The position numbers and the translations under genes are program-made. DNA of 64,000 nt from Firmicutes bacterium UBA5201. GTDB lineage: Bacteria; Bacillota; Clostridia; Peptostreptococcales; Acidaminobacteraceae. The notes beneath the pieces were generated by a model. That model ran no database searches, was not told where the DNA came from, and worked only from the letters and a program-made list of their open reading frames with translations. Below are positions 32,924 through 42,349 of this stretch, in pieces (position 1 is the first letter of the stretch; every line of letters starts with the position of its first letter). The DNA lies in the NCBI GenBank assembly GCA_002412775.1, contig DHVT01000011.1:62001-126000 (forward strand). Direction: 5' to 3'.

Positions 32924-34786
32924 ATGTACAAATACTTGGATGCCATCAAAGGGCCTGAGGATTTAAAGAAACTCACTGTTGAAGAACTCAAAGTGCTCGC
33001 CTATGAGGTGAGGCTCTTTTTAATAGATACCGTATCGAGAACGGGGGGGCATCTCGCTTCCAATTTGGGTGTTGTGGAACTCACAATCGCCTTACATTAT
33101 GTTTTTGACAGTCCTGTGGACCATATCATTTGGGATGTGAGCCATCAGGCCTATGTGCACAAAATCCTGACCGGAAGACAAGCCGGGTTCGAAACCTTGA
33201 GACAACTTGGGGGAATGAGCGGGTTTGTCAAAAGGGCGGAATCGGAACATGACAAGTTCGACACCGGACACAGCAGCACTTCCATATCGGCGGGTGTAGG
33301 TGTGTCACTGGCGCGTGATCTGAAAGGTGAGGAGTTCGACGTGGTTGCAGTCATCGGGGATGGCGCAATGACTGGTGGGATGGCATTCGAAGCCATGAAT
33401 CATCTTGGGCATTCAAACACCAATATGAAAATCATCTTGAACGACAATGAAATGTCGATTTCCAAAAATGTCGGAGGCTTGTCTCGGGCACTGAATAAAC
33501 TTAGAACAACTCAAGGCTATTATTCCATAAAAGGCAAGACAAAAGTGAAGCTGTCCAAGTTTCCATCGGTGGGAGAGCCACTGGTGAGACTGATCAGCAA
33601 AGCAAAAGGTGGCCTGAAATATTTTCTGGTCAACCAGGGGCAGTTTTTTGAGGATTTGGGACTGACCTATATCGGCCCGGTCGATGGACATGACCTCGGG
33701 GCTTTGATCGATCATCTGATGATGGTCAAAAAAGCAAAAGATCCTGTGCTCTTGCATGTGGTCACACAAAAGGGCAAAGGATATGGTTTCTCAGAGCAGC
33801 ATCCATATCTCTATCATGGTGTGGGACAGTTCAATCCTCAAAAACCCATTGTAGAGAAAACCAAAACGGATTATTCACAATTGTTCGGTGATACATTGGT
33901 GGACATCGGAGAAAAGTACGACCATGTCGTGGCAATCAGCGCGGCTATGATAGACGGCACTGGACTCACTGGATTTTGCAAGCGCTTTCCAAATAGGATC
34001 TTCGATGTGGGGATAGCCGAGCAACACGCTGTCACCATGGCTGCAGGGCTCATGACTCAAGGCATCAAACCCTTCGTGGCGATCTATTCCACGTTTCTTC
34101 AAAGAGCTTATGATCAGGTGCTTCATGATGTTTGCATTCAAAATCTGCCTGTGGTATTTTGCATCGATCGTGCAGGAATCGTAGGCAACGACGGCGAGAC
34201 ACATCATGGCCTTTATGACATCTCATACCTGAGTGCGATTCCGAATATGATGCTGTTGTCACCCAAAGACGGTGAGGAACTTGAATATATGATGCGTTAT
34301 GCTGTGGATTACAACGAAGGACCAATAGCCATACGCTATCCACGTGGCAATGTGGAGCACTTGTCAAGTGGTCCGATTACCGATTTGTTGCCGGAAATGA
34401 TTCATGCCGGAGAGAAAATCGCTCTCGTTGCGACCGGAAAAATGGTTGGAATCGCACTCGAGGCGGCAAAAAAATTCGAAGCGGCTTTCGGAGAACGCAT
34501 CACTGTGGTCAACATCAGAAAAATCAAGCCACTGGATACAAAAGAAATCAAGGCGTTGATTCAAAATCATAAGATAATCATAACACTTGAGGACCACTCC
34601 ATCATTGGTGGACTCGGGGATCAAATCGGAAGTCTGCTCCTCAATGAGAGTGCTCAAAGAACCATATACAAAATGGGCTTTGGTGACGCATTTGTGGAAC
34701 AGGGTAATGTGGAGGATATTTTCAGTGCCCATTCGCTTGATGCCGATGGTGTATTTGAAAAGATTAGGGCGGTGAACAATGCCTAA
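32924..34786 (+). CDS. dxs: 1-Deoxy-D-xylulose-5-phosphate synthase
   Basis: 620 residues. GHLASNLGVVELTIALHYVFD, WDVSHQAYVHKILTGR, TPP motif GDGAMTGGMAFEAMN...NDNEMSIS, and DVGIAEQHAVTMAAGL (catalytic Glu) are all present. It makes DXP from pyruvate and glyceraldehyde-3-phosphate, the first step of the MEP isoprenoid pathway. Immediately after oapA and overlapping tlyA by 8 nt, so the RNA, oapA, dxs and tlyA probably share a transcript. Confidence 0.97.
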   Translation: MYKYLDAIKGPEDLKKLTVEELKVLAYEVRLFLIDTVSRTGGHLASNLGVVELTIALHYVFDSPVDHIIWDVSHQAYVHKILTGRQAGFETLRQLGGMSGFVKRAESEHDKFDTGHSSTSISAGVGVSLARDLKGEEFDVVAVIGDGAMTGGMAFEAMNHLGHSNTNMKIILNDNEMSISKNVGGLSRALNKLRTTQGYYSIKGKTKVKLSKFPSVGEPLVRLISKAKGGLKYFLVNQGQFFEDLGLTYIGPVDGHDLGALIDHLMMVKKAKDPVLLHVVTQKGKGYGFSEQHPYLYHGVGQFNPQKPIVEKTKTDYSQLFGDTLVDIGEKYDHVVAISAAMIDGTGLTGFCKRFPNRIFDVGIAEQHAVTMAAGLMTQGIKPFVAIYSTFLQRAYDQVLHDVCIQNLPVVFCIDRAGIVGNDGETHHGLYDISYLSAIPNMMLLSPKDGEELEYMMRYAVDYNEGPIAIRYPRGNVEHLSSGPITDLLPEMIHAGEKIALVATGKMVGIALEAAKKFEAAFGERITVVNIRKIKPLDTKEIKALIQNHKIIITLEDHSIIGGLGDQIGSLLLNESAQRTIYKMGFGDAFVEQGNVEDIFSAHSLDADGVFEKIRAVNNA

Positions 34787-35603
34787 GGAACGTATTGATG
34801 TACTGCTTGTCGAGAAGATGGGTTTCGAGTCGCGAGAAAAGGCACAGACAACCATTATGGCAGGATTGGTCTTCATTGACAATATGCGTGTGGACAAGGC
34901 CGGTACAAAAGTGGATGTGGATTCGGAGATTGAAGTCAGAGGCAACGCACTCCCTTATGTCAGCAGAGGTGGACTTAAACTTGAGAAGGCGATTCAATCC
35001 TATGGCCTGACACTGGATGGCAAACGATGTATGGATATTGGCGCGTCTACCGGTGGATTTACCGATTGCATGTTGCAAAATGGTGCGATGCAAGTTTTCT
35101 CCGTGGATGTCGGTTACGGTCAGCTCGACTGGAAGCTCAGAAACGACGAACGTGTCACCAACATGGAAAGGACCAATATCAGATATGTGACCTTGGATCA
35201 GATTGGAGAGCAGATTGACTTCATTAGCATCGATGTCTCCTTCATATCACTCAAACTGGTTCTTCCAGTTGCCGCTATGCTTTTGAAAACCGGTGGAGAA
35301 ATTGTGTTTCTCATAAAACCCCAATTTGAGGCCGGTAGGGAACACATGAAAAAAAGTGGCGTTGTTCGGGATCGTAAAATTCACATGGATGTGATTGAAC
35401 ATGTCATCGGTTTCGCGACAGATAACGGATTTTGCATCAAAGACATCACTTTTTCACCGATTAAAGGACCTAAAGGCAATATGGAATTCTTGGCTTATGC
35501 CATCAAAGATGATTTTTGTGATTCTTTTGCCTTCGATGTCTCCGTTTTGGTTGACCAAGCCCATTTGGAATTGAGCGACAAAACCGAGGGGAACGAGAAA
35601 TAG
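34779..35603 (+). CDS. tlyA: TlyA family rRNA (2'-O-cytidine) methyltransferase
   Basis: 274 residues. S4 RNA-binding domain at 1-60 (RIDVLLVEKMGFESREKAQ), linker YVSRGGLKLEKAI, then a FtsJ-like methyltransferase: DIGASTGGFTDCML (SAM site), SVDVGYGQLDWKLR, SIDVSFISLKLVLP, KPQFEAG. TlyA methylates 16S/23S rRNA in some bacteria, and its loss gives capreomycin resistance; older names call it haemolysin A. In most Firmicutes nadK and argR follow; nadK is missing here. Confidence 0.93.
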   Translation: MPKERIDVLLVEKMGFESREKAQTTIMAGLVFIDNMRVDKAGTKVDVDSEIEVRGNALPYVSRGGLKLEKAIQSYGLTLDGKRCMDIGASTGGFTDCMLQNGAMQVFSVDVGYGQLDWKLRNDERVTNMERTNIRYVTLDQIGEQIDFISIDVSFISLKLVLPVAAMLLKTGGEIVFLIKPQFEAGREHMKKSGVVRDRKIHMDVIEHVIGFATDNGFCIKDITFSPIKGPKGNMEFLAYAIKDDFCDSFAFDVSVLVDQAHLELSDKTEGNEK

Positions 35604-35613
35604 GAAGGAAATC

Positions 35614-36162
35614 ATGAAAATCTTCAAGTATCTTGTCAAACTATATATCATATTTTTCAAAGTGGGGCTGTTCACAATTGGTGGTGGGTATGCGATGTTG
35701 CCGATTGTCGAGCGGGAGCTGGTTGAGGAAGCGAACCTGTCAACAATGGATTCCGTTATGGAAAGCTATTCTCTGGCGCAGACTTTGCCTGGAGTGATCG
35801 CTTCCAATGCGGCGGCATTGATTGGTTACAAGTTGTTTGGCATACCCGGTGCCATCGCTTCAGCACTTGGCGTCATAACGCCATCCATTGGAATCATCAC
35901 CGTGATTGCGATGGTTTTCCGCAAGTTTGGACATCTTGAAGTGGTTCAAAATGCGTTTATTGGGATTCGTATAGTCGTACTGGCGCTTTTGTTCGATTCT
36001 TTCATGCGGCTTTTCAAAGTGGCGGTTTTCGATAAGAAAACCTTTGCTGTAGCCATGGTCTCATTTGTTCTGGTGCTCACGAACTGGGCATCACCAATTC
36101 TGATTCTCATCATAGGTGCGCTCTTCGGGCTATATGTCTACAGAGAGCGGGTGGGGTCATGA
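35614..36162 (+). CDS. Chromate transporter, CHR domain protein 1
   Basis: 182 residues, one CHR domain with about six membrane helices: FFKVGLFTIGGGYAMLPIVERELVEE, SYSLAQTLPGVIASNAAALIGY. Half-size CHR proteins work as pairs; the second partner overlaps it by 4 nt. The name comes from chromate efflux, but the natural substrate in anaerobes may be sulfate or another anion. GAAGGAAA at 35603-35610. Confidence 0.9.
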   Translation: MKIFKYLVKLYIIFFKVGLFTIGGGYAMLPIVERELVEEANLSTMDSVMESYSLAQTLPGVIASNAAALIGYKLFGIPGAIASALGVITPSIGIITVIAMVFRKFGHLEVVQNAFIGIRIVVLALLFDSFMRLFKVAVFDKKTFAVAMVSFVLVLTNWASPILILIIGALFGLYVYRERVGS

Positions 36163-36716
36163 CGCTCATCGCTTTTCTATTTGAATTTTTTAAGATCGGG
36201 TTGTTCACCTACGGCGGTGGCCTGGCGATGATTCCTATTCTTAGGGATATCGCAGTCAACAAACAATGGCTTTCGGAAAGTCATTTTACGGATTTGATTG
36301 CCATCTCCCAGTCGACTCCTGGACCCATTGCGATCAATATGGCAACTTATATCGGTTATAGGGAATTTTCTTATATGGGAGCAATATTGGCTTCACTCAC
36401 GATTATCGCTCCAGCGTTTCTACTGGCGATCCTACTTGGAAAATTTCTTTCAAAATACAATCGGCATCCTTTTGTTCAAGCCGCTTTTGTCGGACTGAAA
36501 GCGACGATCATCGGTCTTATAGGGACATCCGTGGTGCAGGTGGCTCTGGTTTCACTTTATGGGAACGAACCGGGAAGACTCGGTCAGCCTTGGGTGGGAC
36601 TCGACCTGAAGGCAGTCGTATTTATGGGCGTTTTCTATTTTTTCATCAAAAAATATCAAAAGCATCCACTGATCTATATCACCATTGGAGGATTGGCAAG
36701 CCTTTTGATTTGGTAG
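36159..36716 (+). CDS. Chromate transporter, CHR domain protein 2
   Basis: 185 residues; FEFFKIGLFTYGGGLAMIPILRDIAV and AISQSTPGPIAINMATYIGY mark the second CHR half. The ATG lies in the stop region of partner 1 (ATGA), so the two are made together, probably as a heterodimer of inverted topology. Confidence 0.9.
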   Translation: MTLIAFLFEFFKIGLFTYGGGLAMIPILRDIAVNKQWLSESHFTDLIAISQSTPGPIAINMATYIGYREFSYMGAILASLTIIAPAFLLAILLGKFLSKYNRHPFVQAAFVGLKATIIGLIGTSVVQVALVSLYGNEPGRLGQPWVGLDLKAVVFMGVFYFFIKKYQKHPLIYITIGGLASLLIW

Positions 36717-36726
36717 CATCAGGAAA

Positions 36727-36757
36727 TTTACATTTTACTAAAATTTAATAATATAAT
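36727..36757 (+). promoter_or_regulatory. Possible promoter of argR
   Basis: TTTACA (36727-36732), 19 nt, TATAAT (36752-36757) inside a very AT-rich spacer; a second TATAAT overlaps at 36757-36762. AT-rich ARG boxes could hide here, but none is clear enough to call. Confidence 0.4.
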
Positions 36758-36782
36758 ATAATGTAACTGTTGGGGGGATCTT

Positions 36783-37232
36783 ATGAAATATTCAAGACAT
36801 TCAAAGATAATTGAAATCATTGAGGCGAAAGACATAGAGACTCAAGATGAGTTGGCGATGGAACTCAAAGCGTCAGGATTCCAAGTTACTCAGGCCACCG
36901 TGTCCAGAGATATCAAAGAAATGAGACTGATCAAAGTCCTGACCAAGGATGGCAGATACAAATACGCATCCATCAGAGACAAAGAAGGTGTCGTCAACGA
37001 CCGCTTTCTGAAAATTTTCAGGAATTCAGTGACCTCAATAGATTTTGCGGGAAACATAATTGTCATAAAGACGTTGGTGGGTTCAGCAAGTGCAGCGGCC
37101 GTTTCCATTGATGCATTCAACATAAAGGAAATCGTCGGGAGCATAGCAGGGGATGACACCATATTTCTAGTGGTCAAAGAAACTGATAAAATTGATGAAT
37201 TGATGAATCGGTTCAAGGATTTGTTGGTTTGA
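36783..37232 (+). CDS. argR: Arginine repressor
   Basis: 149 residues. N-terminal winged helix (SRHSKIIEIIEAKDIETQDELAMELKASGF.VTQATVSRDIKEMRL), C-terminal hexamerisation and arginine-binding domain with VGSASAAAVSIDAF and GSIAGDDTIFLVVK (GDDT binds arginine). In Firmicutes it sits before recN as here. GGGGGGAT at 36773-36780 is the ribosome site. Confidence 0.95.
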   Translation: MKYSRHSKIIEIIEAKDIETQDELAMELKASGFQVTQATVSRDIKEMRLIKVLTKDGRYKYASIRDKEGVVNDRFLKIFRNSVTSIDFAGNIIVIKTLVGSASAAAVSIDAFNIKEIVGSIAGDDTIFLVVKETDKIDELMNRFKDLLV

Positions 37233-37253
37233 TTTCGAAGCGATGGAGGCTTT

Positions 37254-38954
37254 ATGCTTTTTGAACTACATATTAAGGATTTTATACTGATTGATGAAGT
37301 TTTGATAAAATTTGAACAAGGCTTCAATACAATAACGGGTGAAACCGGAGCCGGAAAATCGATGATTCTTGGAGCGATCGATTTGTTGTCCGGTGAACAG
37401 GCCAACAAGGATTCTGTGAGAATAGGGGCGGATAGGACTTCCGTCAACGCGAGCTTCTATACCAATGAAAAAGTGAACCTCTATCTGAATGAAATGGGCA
37501 TTCCGTACGACGAGGACATCGTCGTGTTATCTAGAGAAGTTCAAAGCAAAGGAAAAAGCATCTCGAGGATCAACGGTCAAGTGGTCACTCTCAACCACTT
37601 GAAGGAAATCACCAAAAATCTCATTGCGATCCATGGGCAAAATGACAACCAAACGCTGTTAATCAGAGAAGAACAATTGAATTTGCTGGATAAGTTCGGC
37701 GGAACTGAAAATATCAGAACCCGTCAACAAATCCAGCATTTGTTCAATGAGATAAGAACTCTAAAATCGGAAATTGCCTTACTTGAGGAAAAATCATATG
37801 ACCGCCAAAGGCAGACTGATTTCTTGTCATTTCAGATTGAGGAAATTGAAAACGCCAAACTTAAAATCGGTGAGGATCTGTCGCTGGAGAAGGAGTTTGA
37901 GCTCCTGACCCATTTGGGCAGTATCGTCGAGGTTTTTGAGAGGGCGACAGGATGGTTCTCTGGTGAATACGGAGATGGTGCCGTGTCAGAAGTCTCTTCC
38001 ATAGCGAATGCATTCTCGAAATTTGTACATTACGATGAATCGTTGGATGATTTTTCGAAACGTTTCAAAGAGATTTATTTTCTTATGGACGATTTGGCCA
38101 AAGATGTGGTCGATTACAAGAGTAAATTGGAGCAGGATCCCGAAAGACTCGAATGGATCGAGCGAAGACTTGATGAAATCAATCACCTCAAATCAAAATA
38201 CGGCAAAACACTTGAAATCATATTTGATCTCAAAGCAAAATTTCAGGCGGAACTGGACGATTACGAAAATGTGGAAGCTGAGCTCAAGATGGGGAAAGAA
38301 CGCCTCGAAAGCCTGCTGAGAGATTACTCTAAAATATCGGAACAATTGACTTCACTTCGTTTAAAAGCATCAAAAGCATTTGAGGAAGAACTGCAAAAGG
38401 AACTTTTCGAGCTCAATATGAAGGAGACCAGTTTCAAAATCGACCTGAATGTACTGGCGGAACCGACCGCACACGGCCTGGATGACATTGAATTTACGAT
38501 ATCCACCAATATTGGTCAACCGTTTCGGCCACTGAAAAAAGTGGTCTCAGGTGGAGAATTGTCAAGGATCATGCTCGGAATCAAGATTGTTTTGGGGACA
38601 ATGGACGCGATTCCAACTCTGGTTTTTGATGAAATCGATACGGGAATCAGCGGCGTGACAGCAAATGTCGTTGGTGAGAAGTTAGCGAAACTGTCCAGGT
38701 TCAGCCAAGTGATCTGCATCACCCATCTGCCTCAGATAGCGGTATTTTCAGATCATCATCTGTTGATCGAGAAAAATGTCGAAGACCAGAATACAATCAC
38801 TCACATCAAGTCAATCACATCCAAAGAAGTGGAAAACGAAATCAATCGATTGGTGGGTGGTCTTGAAGTGACTGAAACCACCAGTATCCATTCCAGGGAG
38901 ATGATTCAGACCGCACATAAAAAGAAAGAAAAGTTCAAGGAAGAATATAAATAA
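37254..38954 (+). CDS. recN: DNA repair protein RecN
   Basis: 566 residues. SMC-like ATPase: Walker A GETGAGKSMI near residue 31, long coiled-coil arms (about 160-370), signature VSGGELSRIMLGIKIV and Walker B LVFDEIDTGISG. RecN binds single-stranded DNA ends and gathers broken chromosomes during recombination repair. In spore formers spoIVB and spo0A usually follow; here a diguanylate cyclase does. Confidence 0.96.
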   Translation: MLFELHIKDFILIDEVLIKFEQGFNTITGETGAGKSMILGAIDLLSGEQANKDSVRIGADRTSVNASFYTNEKVNLYLNEMGIPYDEDIVVLSREVQSKGKSISRINGQVVTLNHLKEITKNLIAIHGQNDNQTLLIREEQLNLLDKFGGTENIRTRQQIQHLFNEIRTLKSEIALLEEKSYDRQRQTDFLSFQIEEIENAKLKIGEDLSLEKEFELLTHLGSIVEVFERATGWFSGEYGDGAVSEVSSIANAFSKFVHYDESLDDFSKRFKEIYFLMDDLAKDVVDYKSKLEQDPERLEWIERRLDEINHLKSKYGKTLEIIFDLKAKFQAELDDYENVEAELKMGKERLESLLRDYSKISEQLTSLRLKASKAFEEELQKELFELNMKETSFKIDLNVLAEPTAHGLDDIEFTISTNIGQPFRPLKKVVSGGELSRIMLGIKIVLGTMDAIPTLVFDEIDTGISGVTANVVGEKLAKLSRFSQVICITHLPQIAVFSDHHLLIEKNVEDQNTITHIKSITSKEVENEINRLVGGLEVTETTSIHSREMIQTAHKKKEKFKEEYK

Positions 38955-38976
38955 AGGCACATAGGGGTTTGGGAAG

Positions 38977-40167
38977 ATGGATATCTTATCAAAACTATTG
39001 TTTTCTGCAATGGGTGCGCTGGCAATTTTATATGGATTAAGAGGTATTGTTCCTGATTTCAAGGAACAGACCCGTTCAAAATCGATCGTGTTGACAGTCG
39101 TTTTGACTGTGTTTCTCGTTTTTTTTGACGTTTCGATCTTGAAGAATGTCCTGATCCTTTGCGCTTTTTTGATCTATTATCTCAAATGGGTCTTTGATAG
39201 GAGTTCATTCATAGCCTCTCTTTCGGTACTTTTTTTATATCTGATTCTTATCCTGACCTCTATGATCACATCGAACCTCGGGGTTCTGATGCTCGGTAAA
39301 GTCATCGATTACAGAACTGCATTTGTCGCTGGTCATTTCAATGTGGTCGTGATATTCTGGATGATGTACGTTGTTCTGCTCAGATACTATCAATTGATCA
39401 TGAAGATTTTCAAGAAAATCAACAATTTCAACTCCAGAATCGAGCGGTTGTTGGTCATCAGCAATGTACTTGTTTTTTCTTTTATTGTCGCCTATCAAAA
39501 AATGACTTTTATTAATTTGGTGAAAATCAATTCGACCGGTTTGATTGATGCCGCCCAAAACTCTTCCGTGCCCGTATTTATGAATTCCACATATGTGCTC
39601 ACCACTATACTCACATTCTCAGTGGTGATTTTGATCAATAGGCTCAGCATTGTGGACAACAATATGGAGAATTATAAGTATAAGGCAGAGACCGATCTCA
39701 TGACAGGGGTGCTGAGCCGTGAAGCGGGTCTCACCTATCTGAAGGAAGAAATGATGAATTCGGTGGTCAAAGGCCAGGATTTGACAGTCGCCTATATTGA
39801 CATCAATGACCTCAAAGTGGTCAATGACAAGTTTGGTCATAAGGAAGGTGACCTTTTGATCAAGGTCTTATCCGGCATTATACAAAATAATCTTAGAGAG
39901 TTCGACGTGATTGCCAGACTTGGTGGGGACGAGTTCATGGTGATATTCCGAAAGTGTAATGTTTTACAAGCACGTAAGGTTTGGTACCGCATAACGGATG
40001 AGTTTCTAAAAACAAACACAAACGGGGAATACAATTTCAAGATCAGTGCCAGTGTTGGTTTTACCGAATACCATCCTTCCAAACATCAAAGTGTCATCCA
40101 GTTGATCCATGAGGCGGATGAGGCCATGTACCTTCAAAAGAAATCCATCAAAGCGGCGCGTTTGTAA
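38977..40167 (+). CDS. Membrane-bound diguanylate cyclase (GGDEF)
   Basis: 396 residues. Six to seven membrane helices in residues 1-222, then a GGDEF domain: DLMTGVLSREAGLTYL, DINDLKVVNDKFGHKEGDLLI and ARLGGDEFMVIF (GGDEF at 316-320). The inhibitory I-site RxxD (R307-D310) precedes it by five residues, so product feedback is likely. It makes c-di-GMP. The sensory part resembles 5TM/7TM membrane sensors without a known ligand. Starts 22 nt after recN. Confidence 0.92.
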   Translation: MDILSKLLFSAMGALAILYGLRGIVPDFKEQTRSKSIVLTVVLTVFLVFFDVSILKNVLILCAFLIYYLKWVFDRSSFIASLSVLFLYLILILTSMITSNLGVLMLGKVIDYRTAFVAGHFNVVVIFWMMYVVLLRYYQLIMKIFKKINNFNSRIERLLVISNVLVFSFIVAYQKMTFINLVKINSTGLIDAAQNSSVPVFMNSTYVLTTILTFSVVILINRLSIVDNNMENYKYKAETDLMTGVLSREAGLTYLKEEMMNSVVKGQDLTVAYIDINDLKVVNDKFGHKEGDLLIKVLSGIIQNNLREFDVIARLGGDEFMVIFRKCNVLQARKVWYRITDEFLKTNTNGEYNFKISASVGFTEYHPSKHQSVIQLIHEADEAMYLQKKSIKAARL

Positions 40168-40190
40168 AATATATACAAAATAATGGATAT

Positions 40191-40220
40191 TTGCTTTAAT
40201 AACTTGGGGATTAATATAAA
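40191..40220 (+). promoter_or_regulatory. Possible promoter of xerD
   Basis: TTGCTT (40191-40196), 18 nt, TATAAA (40215-40220), 22 nt before the xerD start. Confidence 0.45.
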
Positions 40221-40241
40221 ATTACGTTAGGGGTTGTAGCT

Positions 40242-41123
40242 ATGGAAAGATGCGTCAATGAATTTGAAACCTTCTTAAGAGATCAGAGAAAACTTTCTCT
40301 CAACACACTTCAGTCCTACAAAAGGGATTTGAAGTATTTTGGCATTTATTTGAGAAAGCAAAATATTGAACACTATCATCATGTATCCAGTATTGACCTG
40401 CTCACATATGTGATCCATTTGAAGAAGGAGGGCAAAGCCAACGCAACTCTTTCAAGAAATATCGCAACGATTCGAACTTTTTATTCATTTCTCAGTAATA
40501 AAGGGTATATAATGCATAACCCTTCATTGGAGCTTGAATCACCCAAGGCTGAAAAGAAAATGCCTGCTGTGCTGACACTTCAGGAAGTGGAACATCTTAT
40601 TTCAAAACCAGATACCAGAACATCCATAGGCAAACGGGACAAGGCTATGATCGAGTTGCTATACGCAACTGGCATTCGAGTGACCGAGCTAATATCATTG
40701 AACCTCTCGGATATCAATACTTCAATGGGTTACATCCGCTGCAAGGGAACCTCCAAATCAAGGGTGATTCCACTGGGGTCGATGGCATCCAAAGCGGTGG
40801 ATATCTACTTGAAAGACGGAAGGAATCAACTTATTAGCGAGGAGGATGAAGCACTTTTTGTCAACTATTACGGCAAGCGCATCACACGACAAGGTTTTTG
40901 GAAAGTCGTGAAAAGATATTCCGAAGAGGCGGGCATCGATAAAAATATCGCTCCGCATACTTTGAGACATTCATTCGCGTTGCATTTGGTGCAAAATGGC
41001 GCTGACCTTAAAGCAGTTCAAGAAATGATGGGCCATTCAGATGTGACAACCACCCAGATTTATCTTGATATGTCGAATTCCAAGATCAAGGACGTATACG
41101 AGAAAGCACATCCTAGAGCCTAG
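40242..41123 (+). CDS. xerD: Site-specific tyrosine recombinase XerD
   Basis: 293 residues. SAM-like N-domain (EFETFLRDQRKLSLNTLQSYKRDL), catalytic domain with Arg in ATGIRVTELI, Lys in RCKGTSKSR, HTLRHSFALHL (His-x2-Arg), MGHSDVTTTQIYLD (His and nucleophile Tyr). Length and motifs suit chromosome dimer resolution at dif; the place before deoB and pdp is normal for Firmicutes, which argues against a phage integrase. Confidence 0.93.
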   Translation: MERCVNEFETFLRDQRKLSLNTLQSYKRDLKYFGIYLRKQNIEHYHHVSSIDLLTYVIHLKKEGKANATLSRNIATIRTFYSFLSNKGYIMHNPSLELESPKAEKKMPAVLTLQEVEHLISKPDTRTSIGKRDKAMIELLYATGIRVTELISLNLSDINTSMGYIRCKGTSKSRVIPLGSMASKAVDIYLKDGRNQLISEEDEALFVNYYGKRITRQGFWKVVKRYSEEAGIDKNIAPHTLRHSFALHLVQNGADLKAVQEMMGHSDVTTTQIYLDMSNSKIKDVYEKAHPRA

Positions 41124-41140
41124 TTTTAGGCTCTTATTTT
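41116..41140 (+). terminator. Terminator overlapping the xerD stop
   Basis: GAGCCTA (41116-41122) pairs with TAGGCTC (41127-41133) over GTTT, followed by TTATTTTA. Read-through to deoB may occur, as the T-run is broken by an A. Confidence 0.65.
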
Positions 41141-41156
41141 AATTGAGGAGGTTTAT

Positions 41157-42326
41157 ATGATCAACAGAATTATATTATTTGTACTCGACAGTGTCGGCAT
41201 AGGTGGCTTACCGGATGCTGAGCAGTTCGGAGATTTCAATGTCAACACTCTTGGAAGCATCGCAAAATCCACGGATGATTTTAAAATCCCGAATTTGAAA
41301 AAAATGGGCATCGGCAATATTGAAGGTGTGGATTATATCGAAGCGGATCCTTCACCGATCGGAGCATTCGGCCGATCGCTTGAAGCCTCCAACGGAAAAG
41401 ATACTACGACGGGTCACTGGGAAATCGCAGGCCTTTACATCGAGCACCCATTCAAAACGTATCCGGATGGTTTTCCGGAGCACATCATCCATGCATTTGA
41501 AGAGAAGACTGGACGAAAAGTCATTTTCAACAAGCCTGCTTCGGGAACCGTTGTACTGGATGAGTATGGTGAAGAGCATATGAATACAGGCAATCCGATA
41601 GTTTATACCTCTGCGGACAGCGTCTTTCAAATTGCGGCACATGAGGAGATCATTCCACTGGAAGAACTCTATGACATGTGTCAGATCGCGAGAGACATGC
41701 TCAGAGGCGATGATCAAGTGGCCAGAGTCATAGCAAGACCTTTCATAGGGACTCCGGGCAATTTCCAGAGGACATCGAACAGAAGGGACTACTCTTTGAA
41801 ACCATTCGACAAGACTGTTTTGGATTATGCTAAGGAATCCGGATTGGAAGTCAAAGCTGTCGGCAAAATCGTCGATATCTATGACGGTGAAGGCATCACT
41901 GAAGATGTTCACACAAAAGACAATATGGATGGGGTAGATCAAACGATCCGATTTTTGAAAGAGGATTTCAAAGGGATCTTGTTCACCAATCTAGTGGATT
42001 TTGACGCCAAATTCGGACACAGAAGAGATGTGGACGGGTATAGGGAGGCACTGGAGGAAGTGGATCTGCGTTTTCCAGAAATGATGTCTCTCATGAAAGA
42101 GGACGATATGATGATTGTTCTTGCAGATCACGGCAATGATCCCGGTTACAAGGGTTCGGACCATACCAGGGAATACATCCCGATTTTGATATATGGAGAC
42201 AAAGTCAAGAAAGGTGTGGATATAGGCACCAGAAAGACATTTGCTGATATTGCTGCGACCATATCCGATATTTTGGAGATTCCATCCACTCCTTATGGTA
42301 CAAGTTTCAAAGATGAGATTCTATAA
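41157..42326 (+). CDS. deoB: Phosphopentomutase
   Basis: 389 residues of the alkaline phosphatase superfamily: LDSVGIGGLPDAEQFGD (metal Asp), GKDTTTGHWE (catalytic Thr), FTNLVDFDAKFGHRRD, ADHGNDP and GSDHTREYIP (metal ligands). It interconverts ribose-1-phosphate and ribose-5-phosphate for nucleoside breakdown, pairing with the phosphorylase encoded next. GAGGAGG at 41144-41150. Confidence 0.97.
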   Translation: MINRIILFVLDSVGIGGLPDAEQFGDFNVNTLGSIAKSTDDFKIPNLKKMGIGNIEGVDYIEADPSPIGAFGRSLEASNGKDTTTGHWEIAGLYIEHPFKTYPDGFPEHIIHAFEEKTGRKVIFNKPASGTVVLDEYGEEHMNTGNPIVYTSADSVFQIAAHEEIIPLEELYDMCQIARDMLRGDDQVARVIARPFIGTPGNFQRTSNRRDYSLKPFDKTVLDYAKESGLEVKAVGKIVDIYDGEGITEDVHTKDNMDGVDQTIRFLKEDFKGILFTNLVDFDAKFGHRRDVDGYREALEEVDLRFPEMMSLMKEDDMMIVLADHGNDPGYKGSDHTREYIPILIYGDKVKKGVDIGTRKTFADIAATISDILEIPSTPYGTSFKDEIL

Positions 42327-42349
42327 AAAAACATCGAGGGAGGCCTAAA

